Shown piece after piece: positions 56,910 through 64,000 of a stretch of 64,000 nucleotides of DNA. Source of the DNA: Maribacter forsetii DSM 18668. GTDB taxonomy: Bacteria > Bacteroidota > Bacteroidia > Flavobacteriales > Flavobacteriaceae. Each line of letters begins with the position of its first letter. Within the stretch, counting starts at the first letter, position 1. Made by a program: the position numbers and the translations under genes. The notes beneath the pieces are model-generated. The model was not told where the DNA came from. It was given only the letters and a program-made list of their open reading frames with translations, and did no database searches. The stretch is taken from positions 3,563,501-3,627,500 of the forward strand of contig NZ_JQLH01000001.1 of NCBI RefSeq assembly GCF_000744105.1. The letters are read 5' to 3'.

Positions 56910-57006
56910 CATTTATAATAGTTTCATTATTATTTACTTAGCTAACCCTAAACAACAATTACCCCCAAAATTTCTTTCCTTATCTTAGAGCATCATTACC
57001 ATTTCA

Positions 57007-58989
57007 ATGAAATACACACTACTAATTTCAATAGTTTTCATGTGCTTTAATTCTTGTAATCACCATAAAAATAATACTGATTTTGGCAGCTACCCTACTC
57101 CTGTTAAAGAAAATTTATGGGCGCAATACAGTCAAAAATCAACTTTATTTAAACTTTGGTCCCCTAAGTCAGAAGAAGTTATCTTAAGACTCTATAGAAC
57201 CGGAAACAACTCTAAATCATATGCAAAATATTCCCTAAACAAGGAAGACGAGGGTATTTGGAAAATTAACGTTGATGGCGATTTAAACAGAATTTACTAT
57301 ACTTTTCAAGTTAAATCAGATAACAAATGGCTAAATGAAACTCCAGGAATTTACGCACAAGCTGTTGGAGTAAACGGAAATAGAGCTATGGTTATTGATA
57401 TGGAAAAAACCAACCCTAAGAATTGGCAAAGTGATATCTCCCCAGCAGTCAATTACCAAAACGAAGCTATTATCTACGAGCTTCATATTAGAGATATGAC
57501 AATTCATCCCCAATCTGGGTCTTCTATGCCAGGAACCTATCTAGGCCTAGTTGAAACCGGAACTAAAAGCCCTAACCAAATTACTACGGGCATAGACCAC
57601 TTAAAGGAATTGGGCATTACTCATGTACATCTTTTACCTTCTTTCGACCATTATTCCATTGACGAAGCCAACTTAAACACCCCGCAATTTAATTGGGGTT
57701 ACGACCCTCAAAACTATAATGTTCCTGAAGGTTCCTTTTCTACTGATCCTTTTAATGCAGAAGTTCGTATTAAAGAATTTAAACAAATGGTTCAAACTTT
57801 TCATGCTAATGGCATAGGTGTTATTATGGACGTTTCCTATAACCATACCGGCAAAACGGATGAATCTAACTTTAATCAAGAAGTGTCAAATTATTATTAC
57901 AGACATTGGGAAGATGGCTCGTATTCAGATGCTGCTGCTTGTGGTAACGAAACTGCCTCTGAGCGCCCAATGATGCGCAAATTCATGATTGAATCTGTTT
58001 TACACTGGACTAAAGAATATCATATTGATGGGTTTCGTTTTGATCTTATGGGCATACATGACATTGAAACCATGAACATCATTGCTGAGGAAATTTTAAA
58101 AATAAATCCAGACGCACTATTATATGGCGAAGGATGGACTGCCAAAGATTCCCCATTACCCGAAGAAAAAAGAACGCTCAAAAAACACATGCAACAAATT
58201 CCAAACTTTGCTGCCTTTAGTGATGACTTACGCGACGGATTAAAAGGTTCCGTTTTTGAAGATGAAAGCTTAGGTTTTGTGAGTGGAGCTGTAAAAACGG
58301 AAGAATCAATAAAATTTGGGATTGTAGGTGCTATTCAACATCCTCAAATTAATTATAACAGTGTAAACTATTCTGAAGCTCCCTGGGCTAACGAACCTTG
58401 GCAATCTGTAAACTACGTTTCTTGTCATGACAATCATACGCTTTTTGACAAACTAAAAATCTCAAGACCCAATACAGATCCTAAGACCTTAATTGCTATG
58501 GATAAATTGGCAAATGCCATTGTTCTTACATCACAGGGAACTCCATTTTTACATGCCGGTTCAGAAATACTTCGTACAAAAAATGGCGAACACAATTCAT
58601 ACAATTTACCTGATAGTATTAACCAAATAAATTGGAACAGGAAATATGAACATAAGGAGGTTTTTGAATACTATAAAAATCTAATTAAACTTAGAAAAGA
58701 ACATCCGGCTTTTTATATGACCACAGGCTCAGATGTTCGTAAACACCTAATATTTCAAAAGACTGATGATTCGCTGGTTTCATTTACTTTGAAAGACAAT
58801 GCAAATGCCGATAGCTGGGAGAAAATTTTAGTCATATACAATGCATCCAACGAAATAATAGATTATAAAATAGAAGGAATTTGGCAAGAAGCGGTTTCTG
58901 GTAGTACCTTTGATTTTGAAGGTTCAACTTTTTTGAAAGACCATATTAAGGTTCCAGCACTATCAATGTACATTGCTTTTCAAAAATAA
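57007..58989 (+). CDS. pulA: Type I pullulanase, GH13 lipoprotein
   Basis: A 660-aa alpha-1,6-debranching enzyme for pullulan, starch or glycogen. Lipoprotein signal ends FNSC (Cys17), so it is membrane-anchored in the envelope. It has an N-terminal CBM48-like domain (about 35-130: FKLWSPKSEEVILRLYRTG) and a GH13 barrel: HIRDMTIHP, the type I pullulanase marker FNWGYDPQNYNVPEGS, VIMDVSYNHTG, the nucleophile Asp346 in DGFRFDLMG, acid Glu375 in YGEGW, and Asp475 in SCHDNHT. C-terminal beta domain at about 590-660. No obvious sus genes nearby. Length fits. Confidence 0.94.
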   Translation: MKYTLLISIVFMCFNSCNHHKNNTDFGSYPTPVKENLWAQYSQKSTLFKLWSPKSEEVILRLYRTGNNSKSYAKYSLNKEDEGIWKINVDGDLNRIYYTFQVKSDNKWLNETPGIYAQAVGVNGNRAMVIDMEKTNPKNWQSDISPAVNYQNEAIIYELHIRDMTIHPQSGSSMPGTYLGLVETGTKSPNQITTGIDHLKELGITHVHLLPSFDHYSIDEANLNTPQFNWGYDPQNYNVPEGSFSTDPFNAEVRIKEFKQMVQTFHANGIGVIMDVSYNHTGKTDESNFNQEVSNYYYRHWEDGSYSDAAACGNETASERPMMRKFMIESVLHWTKEYHIDGFRFDLMGIHDIETMNIIAEEILKINPDALLYGEGWTAKDSPLPEEKRTLKKHMQQIPNFAAFSDDLRDGLKGSVFEDESLGFVSGAVKTEESIKFGIVGAIQHPQINYNSVNYSEAPWANEPWQSVNYVSCHDNHTLFDKLKISRPNTDPKTLIAMDKLANAIVLTSQGTPFLHAGSEILRTKNGEHNSYNLPDSINQINWNRKYEHKEVFEYYKNLIKLRKEHPAFYMTTGSDVRKHLIFQKTDDSLVSFTLKDNANADSWEKILVIYNASNEIIDYKIEGIWQEAVSGSTFDFEGSTFLKDHIKVPALSMYIAFQK

Positions 58990-59018
58990 AAGTAATTCCT
59001 ACTAAATAAAAAACTATC

Positions 59019-59243
59019 ATGAGCTCAGATTCTCAACCCAATAATCCCCTTCACGGTGTAAAATTGGCAACTATTCTAGAAGAACTTACAGAAAAGTATT
59101 CATGGGAAGATTTAGCCGGTCAGGTCAATATAAACTGTTTTAAGAGTAATCCTTCCATAAAATCTAGTTTGAAGTTTTTACGTAGAACACCATGGGCACG
59201 TGAAAAAGTGGAACATTTATACCTTCAATCTTTTAAAAAATAA
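59019..59243 (+). CDS. VF530 family DNA-binding protein
   Basis: A 74-aa protein of the VF530 (DUF2132) family. Its sequence PLHGVKLATILEELTEKYSW, CFKSNPSIKSSLKFLRRTPW and AREKVEHLYL follows the family pattern throughout. The solved fold is a small helical DNA-binding domain; the cellular role is not known. It shares one base (TAATG) with trmL and lies 30 bp after pulA. Confidence 0.9.
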   Translation: MSSDSQPNNPLHGVKLATILEELTEKYSWEDLAGQVNINCFKSNPSIKSSLKFLRRTPWAREKVEHLYLQSFKK

Positions 59244-59695
59244 TGGGATTTAATATTGTACTTATAGAACCGGAAATTCCCAACAACACAGGAAATATTG
59301 GTAGACTTGCACTTGGCACAGGTTCTACTCTACACTTGGTAAAACCTTTCGGGTTTGAACTTACAGACAAACGCTTAAAAAGGGCAGGGCTTGATTACTG
59401 GCAGCATTTAAATGTAATTATGTACGAGAATGTTGATGCATTCTTTGAGCAGAATAAAGAAAAGAAAATGATTTTCTTTTCTGCCAGCGCAACTAAAAAT
59501 CATTGGGAAATTGATTTTGAGGAAGATATGTTTTTAGTCTTTGGCAAAGAATCTGTTGGCTTGCCAAAATCTATTTTAAATGTCAATGAGGATAAAGCGG
59601 TAAAAATTCCCTTATACAGTGAACATATCCGCAGTCTTAATTTAGCCAATGCAGTTGCAATTTCAATTTACGAAGGTTTAAGACAAATAGAATAG
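59243..59695 (+). CDS. trmL: tRNA (cytidine/uridine34-2'-O)-methyltransferase TrmL
   Basis: A single-domain SPOUT enzyme of 150 aa that methylates the wobble nucleotide of tRNA-Leu. Seen: LIEPEIPNNTGNIGRLALGT (about 5-24), KRLKRAGLDYWQHLNV, MFLVFGKESVGLPKSIL (about 92-108) and IRSLNLANAVAISIYEGLRQ (about 129-148). Compared with the larger TrmH protein at 47077 it has no N-terminal domain. Its start overlaps the VF530 stop by one base. After it, 271 bp to the next gene hold only AT-rich DNA with a GCTGT/ACAGC inverted repeat at 59754-59769. Confidence 0.95.
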   Translation: MGFNIVLIEPEIPNNTGNIGRLALGTGSTLHLVKPFGFELTDKRLKRAGLDYWQHLNVIMYENVDAFFEQNKEKKMIFFSASATKNHWEIDFEEDMFLVFGKESVGLPKSILNVNEDKAVKIPLYSEHIRSLNLANAVAISIYEGLRQIE

Positions 59696-59966
59696 CAGCT
59701 ATTACCTTCTTAATTATTTTGTCGTAGTAATTCTATAGTCATATTATTTATTCGCTGTTTGCTGACAGCTACATTTCATAACTATGGAAATAGCAAAATA
59801 ATTAGTGTATTCTAAGAGTATTCTTAAGACAACCATCATTTAATAAGCTTACCATATTAAATGAGTACTATCCTCGTTAAAATTTTCCTATCGCTTATTA
59901 TTGGCAGATTAAATTATTATTTTCAAGCTAGTAATAAATCAATCTACCAAACAAACAACGACTACA

Positions 59967-62900
59967 ATGAACTCAAAATCATCTCTCCTTTTTATTTTAT
60001 CTTTTATTTTTATTTGCAGCTCTTTACACGCACAAAAAAAGAAAAAGAAAAAAACCAGCTCGCAAACAACAATCAACAAAGCTTTTTATGACAATTTAGA
60101 ATGGCGTAATATTGGACCTGTACGTGGTGGGCGTTCTTTAGGTTCTGCCGGCAGCCCTAGTAGACCCAATGAATATTATTTTGGTGCAACTGGTGGTGGA
60201 TTATGGAAAACTATTGATGGCGGTAATGAGTGGAAACCAGTTACAGATGGTCAAATAACCAGCTCTTCTGTTGGCGCTGTAGCGGTAGCTGAAACAAATC
60301 CTGATATCGTATACATCGGTATGGGCGAAGTACAATTACGTGGTAGTATAACGCAAGGTGATGGCGTATACAAATCTATTGATGCCGGTGAAACATGGAA
60401 GCATTTAGGACTAGAAGAAACTCAGGCGGTTTCTAGAATTAGAATTCATCCCACAAATCCTGATATTGTATATGTCGCCGCATTAGGTCACCCATATGGC
60501 GATAATGAAGAACGTGGTGTTTTTAAAAGTACTGACGGTGGTAATACATGGAACAAAACACTTTATGTGAGTAATAAGGCTGGTGCCGTAGATTTGATCA
60601 TTGACCGCAATAACCCAAATGTATTATATGCCAGTACTTGGCAAGTGCAGCGTAAGGCTTGGAAAATGTGGGGCGGCGGTCCAGATTGTAAACTATGGAA
60701 GTCTACAGATGCTGGTGAAACATGGACAGATCTTTCAAAAAATCCAGGTATGCCAGAAGGTCCATTAGGAAAAATTGGAGTAACCGTTTCTCCGGCAGAT
60801 TCTAATCGCGTTTGGGCAATTGTCGAAGCTAATGAAGGTGGAGTTTTTCGTTCAGACGATGCGGGTAAAACTTGGAAAAGAACAAATGATGAGCGTAAAC
60901 TTAGACAACGTGCTTTTTACTATTCTAGAATTTATGCCGACCCGTTGAATAAAGATATAGTTTACGGACTCAATGTAAACTTTTGGAAATCTACAGACGG
61001 TGGCGAAACATTTGATACAAAAATTAAGGTACCTCACGGAGACAATCATGATCTTTGGATAGACCCTAATAATCCTAACCGAATGATTTCTTCTAATGAT
61101 GGCGGTGGCGTTGTTAGTTTAAACGGCGGAAAATCTTGGACAGAAGAAGACTACACAACAACACAGTTGTACCATGTAATGACCACTAACGATGTACCTT
61201 ACCATGTGGCAGGTGCACAACAAGACAACAGTACCATTGCCGTACCAAGCGATGGTTGGGAGCATATGCAAGCAAGAGGCCAAGGTGATGGTTGGGCATA
61301 CGCTGTTGGTGGTGGTGAAAGTGGTTGGATTACCCAGCACCCAACCAATTTAGACATATTTTATGCAGGTAGTCAAGGCGCATTATTGACACAATATGAC
61401 AGAAGTAATGGTCAATCTAGAGACATACAGGTATATCCGCGATTTTTCTCGGGCGAGCCTGCTAGCGCATTACCTGAACGTTGGCAGTGGACGTTTCCTA
61501 TCATGTTTGCACCAAAAGATGAAAATGTAATGTACACGTGTTCACAGCATGTTTGGAAAACTACGGATGATGGACAATCTTGGGAGAAAATCAGTCCAGA
61601 TTTAACCTATGCAGACCCATCAACCTTAGGTAAAACGGGTGGTATTATTACCATGGATATGAACGGACCTGAAATTTACGCTACGGTTTTTGCTCTTGCT
61701 CCATCCAATCACGACATTAATACTATATGGGCAGGTTCAGACGATGGTAAAATTCACATTACTAGAGATGGCGGTAAAAATTGGTCAGACATTACTCCTA
61801 AAGAATTACCAAAATTCTCTAGAGTTAGTATTATTGATGAATCTATTCACAATCCAGGAACATTATACGTTGCAGCAAATAGATACCAAGTAGATGATAG
61901 ACAACCTTATGTTTTTAAGACACATGATTATGGAAAAACTTGGACAAAAATTATTAACGGAATAGAAGATGGGCACTTTGCAAGAGCGGTTCGCGAAGAC
62001 CCTGTTAGAGAAGGACTTCTATTTTTAGCAACTGAACACGGAGTATATTTTTCAATGAACGACGGGGAATTATGGCAAAGTCTTCAATTGGAATTACCCG
62101 ATACTCCAGTTAGGGATTTAGTCATAAAAGATAATGATGTCGTTTTAGGAACCCACGGTAGAGGGTTTTGGATTCTTGATGATATTCAACCCTTAAGACA
62201 GTATACTTCTGAAATGGAAAATCAAGAAGCCGTACTTTTTAAACCAACCAATGCTTTAAGAGGATTGACCAATGCTTCTATTCAATATTATTTAAAGGAA
62301 GAAAAAGACACCATCACCTTTGAAATTTTTGACACTAATGATAAACTCATAAATACGTTTACCGGTAGTAAACCTAAATATGAAGTTGACCCTAACATAC
62401 CTTATTGGTTCAAAGGAGGGTCTACAAAACCTACCACAGCAAAAGGAATAAACAATTTTACTTGGGACATGAGGTATCAAGGTGCTACTACTTTTGAAGG
62501 AATGATCATTTGGAGTGCAAGACCTGCACGCGGACCAAAAGCTCCTTTAGGGACTTATAAAGTAAAAATGAAATCAGGGGATTATGAAAAAACATATGCG
62601 TTTGAAATAAAAATGGATCCAAATCTTAAAGGGATTACCAAAGAAGATTTAGATGAACAATTTGAGTTATCCAACAAAATAATGGGTAAAACTTCGGCTG
62701 CCAATGAAGCAGTTATTAAGATTAGAGAAATTAAAAAGACCCTTGGTGATGCAAAAGATGCTATTGATGACTACGATAAGAACATCACCCCTTTCTTAAA
62801 CGAGTTAACCGAAGTCGAGGAAAGTCTATATCAAGTGAAAAATCAATCAGGTCAGGACCCATTAAACTTTCCAATAAAACTAAATAATAGATTAGCATCA

Positions 62901-63077
62901 TTAAGAAGAAGTGTAGAATCAGGTGAAGCAAAACCTACAAGCGGAGCTTACAAAGTTTACAAAGAATTATCGGCAGAACTAGATGTTGAATTGAACAAGT
63001 TGAATACTATTATTAAGCAATACAAGTCAAAAATTAATCCCATACTCACTAAATATGGTGGAAGTAAAATTGATTAA
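59967..63077 (+). CDS. Large secreted BNR/sortilin-like beta-propeller protein
   Basis: A 1036-aa exported protein (signal peptide 1-22, ending SLHAQ, then a run of seven Lys). It is built of BNR/Asp-box repeats (S/T-x-D-x-G-x-T/S-W): TIDGGNEW, SIDAGETW, STDGGNTW, STDAGETW, SDDAGKTW, TTDDGQSW, TRDGGKNW and THDYGKTW, spread from about 70 to 680, forming two or more beta-propellers like VPS10/sortilin. Then comes a fibronectin-like part (about 760-880) and a coiled, helical C-terminus (about 900-1036). Such proteins are common in Bacteroidota but their ligands are unknown. No catalytic sialidase FRIP motif was seen. Confidence 0.9.
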   Translation: MNSKSSLLFILSFIFICSSLHAQKKKKKKTSSQTTINKAFYDNLEWRNIGPVRGGRSLGSAGSPSRPNEYYFGATGGGLWKTIDGGNEWKPVTDGQITSSSVGAVAVAETNPDIVYIGMGEVQLRGSITQGDGVYKSIDAGETWKHLGLEETQAVSRIRIHPTNPDIVYVAALGHPYGDNEERGVFKSTDGGNTWNKTLYVSNKAGAVDLIIDRNNPNVLYASTWQVQRKAWKMWGGGPDCKLWKSTDAGETWTDLSKNPGMPEGPLGKIGVTVSPADSNRVWAIVEANEGGVFRSDDAGKTWKRTNDERKLRQRAFYYSRIYADPLNKDIVYGLNVNFWKSTDGGETFDTKIKVPHGDNHDLWIDPNNPNRMISSNDGGGVVSLNGGKSWTEEDYTTTQLYHVMTTNDVPYHVAGAQQDNSTIAVPSDGWEHMQARGQGDGWAYAVGGGESGWITQHPTNLDIFYAGSQGALLTQYDRSNGQSRDIQVYPRFFSGEPASALPERWQWTFPIMFAPKDENVMYTCSQHVWKTTDDGQSWEKISPDLTYADPSTLGKTGGIITMDMNGPEIYATVFALAPSNHDINTIWAGSDDGKIHITRDGGKNWSDITPKELPKFSRVSIIDESIHNPGTLYVAANRYQVDDRQPYVFKTHDYGKTWTKIINGIEDGHFARAVREDPVREGLLFLATEHGVYFSMNDGELWQSLQLELPDTPVRDLVIKDNDVVLGTHGRGFWILDDIQPLRQYTSEMENQEAVLFKPTNALRGLTNASIQYYLKEEKDTITFEIFDTNDKLINTFTGSKPKYEVDPNIPYWFKGGSTKPTTAKGINNFTWDMRYQGATTFEGMIIWSARPARGPKAPLGTYKVKMKSGDYEKTYAFEIKMDPNLKGITKEDLDEQFELSNKIMGKTSAANEAVIKIREIKKTLGDAKDAIDDYDKNITPFLNELTEVEESLYQVKNQSGQDPLNFPIKLNNRLASLRRSVESGEAKPTSGAYKVYKELSAELDVELNKLNTIIKQYKSKINPILTKYGGSKID

Positions 63078-63107
63078 ATAGAGTTAAAGCTAATTTAAAA
63101 ACGACTG

Positions 63108-63135
63108 TTGAACGAAATACAAATCCGTATTTTTG
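63108..63135 (+). promoter_or_regulatory. Full Bacteroidota promoter for rpe
   Basis: TTG at 63108-63110, a 17-bp spacer, then TATTTTTG at 63128-63135, 25 bp before the rpe ATG. Both elements and their distance fit the consensus. Confidence 0.75.
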
Positions 63136-63160
63136 TATTGAATTACAAAGGTTATATATC

Positions 63161-63811
63161 ATGAAAAAGGCAAGTATAGCGCCATCACTTTTAGCAGCAG
63201 ACTTTGGAAATCTACAACACGATGTAGAAATGGTGAACGCCAGTGAAGCAACATATCACCATATCGATGTTATGGACGGAGTTTTCGTGCCAAATATATC
63301 TTACGGTATGCCTGTGGTCAAAGCAATACATAAATATGCCACTAAGCCTTTAGACGTACATTTAATGATTGTAGACCCAGACAGATATCTAGAGGAGTTT
63401 GCAAATTTAGGCGCTCATATCTTAACCGTACATTACGAAGCTTGCACCCATTTACACAGAACCATACAAGCTATTAAAGCTTTAGGGATGAAAGCAGGTG
63501 TTGCCCTGAACCCTCATACCAATGTAATGCTATTAGAAGATATTATTCAAGATATAGATTTAGTACTAATCATGAGTGTTAACCCAGGTTTTGGCGGACA
63601 ATCGTTTATCGATAATACTTATGAAAAAATAAAAAAGGCAAAGGAATTGATTACCAGAAAAAAATCATCTGCATTAATTGAAATTGATGGTGGGGTAACT
63701 TCTGCAAATTCAAAACAATTAGTGGATGCCGGTGCAGATATATTAGTTGCAGGTAGTTTTGTATTCAAAAGTGAAGACCCAACCGCCACCATAAAAGAAT
63801 TAAAGGGATGA
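63161..63811 (+). CDS. rpe: Ribulose-phosphate 3-epimerase
   Basis: Interconverts ribulose-5-phosphate and xylulose-5-phosphate in the pentose phosphate pathway; a metal-dependent TIM barrel. The 216-aa protein shows IAPSLLAADFGNL, HHIDVMDGVFVPNISYG, LDVHLMIVDPDRY, MSVNPGFGGQSFI, IEIDGGV and VAGSFVFK, all family motifs with the metal-binding His and Asp. Length fits. It overlaps the next gene by 4 bp (ATGA). Confidence 0.97.
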   Translation: MKKASIAPSLLAADFGNLQHDVEMVNASEATYHHIDVMDGVFVPNISYGMPVVKAIHKYATKPLDVHLMIVDPDRYLEEFANLGAHILTVHYEACTHLHRTIQAIKALGMKAGVALNPHTNVMLLEDIIQDIDLVLIMSVNPGFGGQSFIDNTYEKIKKAKELITRKKSSALIEIDGGVTSANSKQLVDAGADILVAGSFVFKSEDPTATIKELKG

Positions 63812-64000
63812 AAACGGAATTTGATATTGTAATTGTTGGTGGAGGACCTATTGGTATTGCATGTGGATTAAAAGCAAAGAAAAACGGACTCTCTTATCTT
63901 ATCATCGAAAAAGGGCCTATCGTGAATTCTCTTTTTCACTACCCTAGTAATATGCAATTTTTCTCTTCATCTGAAAAATTGGAAATTGACGAGATTCCTT
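63808..64000 (+). CDS. ypdA: YpdA-type bacillithiol disulfide reductase (5' part)
   Basis: The first 64 residues of a flavoprotein cut by the right edge. The N-terminus EFDIVIVGGGPIGIACGLKA is a Rossmann FAD site (GxGxxG) and LIIEKGPIVNSLFHYPSNMQ is typical of YpdA (putative bacillithiol disulfide reductase, BdrA), found in bacteria that make bacillithiol. It is coupled to rpe by a 4-bp overlap. Thioredoxin-reductase-like proteins are the closest alternative. Confidence 0.85.
   Translation, partial: MKTEFDIVIVGGGPIGIACGLKAKKNGLSYLIIEKGPIVNSLFHYPSNMQFFSSSEKLEIDEIP

Noticed and set aside
59696..59966. Possible non-coding RNA or gene in the gap before the BNR protein
   Set aside because: Only AT-rich DNA and a 5-bp inverted repeat (GCTGT/ACAGC) without a T run; nothing that can be supported.
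59861..60091. 76-aa frame with hydrophobic residues that overlaps the start of the BNR protein
   Set aside because: It runs into the signal-peptide region of the 1036-aa gene in another frame; composition is that of AT-rich intergenic DNA; no promoter box.
1..64000. tRNA, rRNA, transposase, integrase or attachment sites
   Set aside because: None recognised on either strand by eye; a covariance or profile search would be needed to exclude them fully.

Overview
The window is chromosomal DNA from a bacterium of the phylum Bacteroidota, most probably a marine member of the Flavobacteriaceae (Maribacter/Zobellia-like; the genus is an inference). Evidence: AT-rich DNA; promoter boxes of the Bacteroidota type TAnnTTTG; almost no Shine-Dalgarno sequences; a short primary sigma factor without region 1.1; type IX secretion (T9SS) components and cargo with gliding-motility-type C-terminal domains; a Na+-pumping NADH dehydrogenase; and family-specific proteins such as the T9SS plug, DUF6702, DUF3667 and TamL. 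No tRNA, rRNA, insertion sequence, prophage or CRISPR array was seen.

Layout. 1-7400: kynureninase (cut by the window edge), an acetyltransferase, an O-methyltransferase, a PAP2 phosphatase with TatA, a secreted M1 peptidase, DUF6702 and two tandem secreted paralogues with a carboxypeptidase-regulatory-like domain. 7687-19578: the most unusual region, two adjacent same-strand cassettes, each with a giant, internally repetitive secreted protein (1188 and 1691 aa) followed by a T9SS type-B sorted partner; the second cassette carries an extra 217-aa protein. 19708-22640: a Tat-exported LAS-type (VanY-like) peptidase, an M48 peptidase, a 55-aa membrane protein and two exported ankyrin proteins. 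22858-26004: gpmI, map and a methyltransferase. 26005-33585 (minus strand): the nqrABCDEF operon, then a small conserved protein and apbE, the flavin transferase that matures NqrB and NqrC. 33738-42227: T9SS plug, DUF3667, ApaG, PruA, exported DinB-like protein, RsmG, fatty-acid desaturase, aminotransferase. 42308-52930: TrkH/TrkA, MenG, PorT, a 26-copy heptamer array, an rRNA/tRNA methyltransferase, TamL, FbaA, AccD and a lipoprotein. 53037-64000: rpsO, pnp with a structured leader, rpoD, pullulanase, a VF530 protein, TrmL, a large BNR-repeat secreted protein, rpe, and the start of a YpdA-type flavoprotein.

How it fits together. Much is housekeeping: glycolysis (GpmI, FbaA), pentose phosphate (Rpe), fatty-acid and menaquinone synthesis (AccD, MenG), K+ uptake, translation and RNA decay. 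The shared theme is the cell envelope. PorT and the plug belong to T9SS, TamL to outer-membrane assembly, TatA to the Tat route, and the two CHU_C-type proteins are predicted T9SS cargo. The best candidate for an undescribed system is the pair of fibre-plus-anchor cassettes at 7.7-19.6 kb, whose repeats are nearly identical at the DNA level and must have expanded recently. Other points of note are an AccD without its zinc-ribbon cysteines, the heptamer array starting at the porT stop codon, and the rpsO-pnp leader with several inverted repeats.
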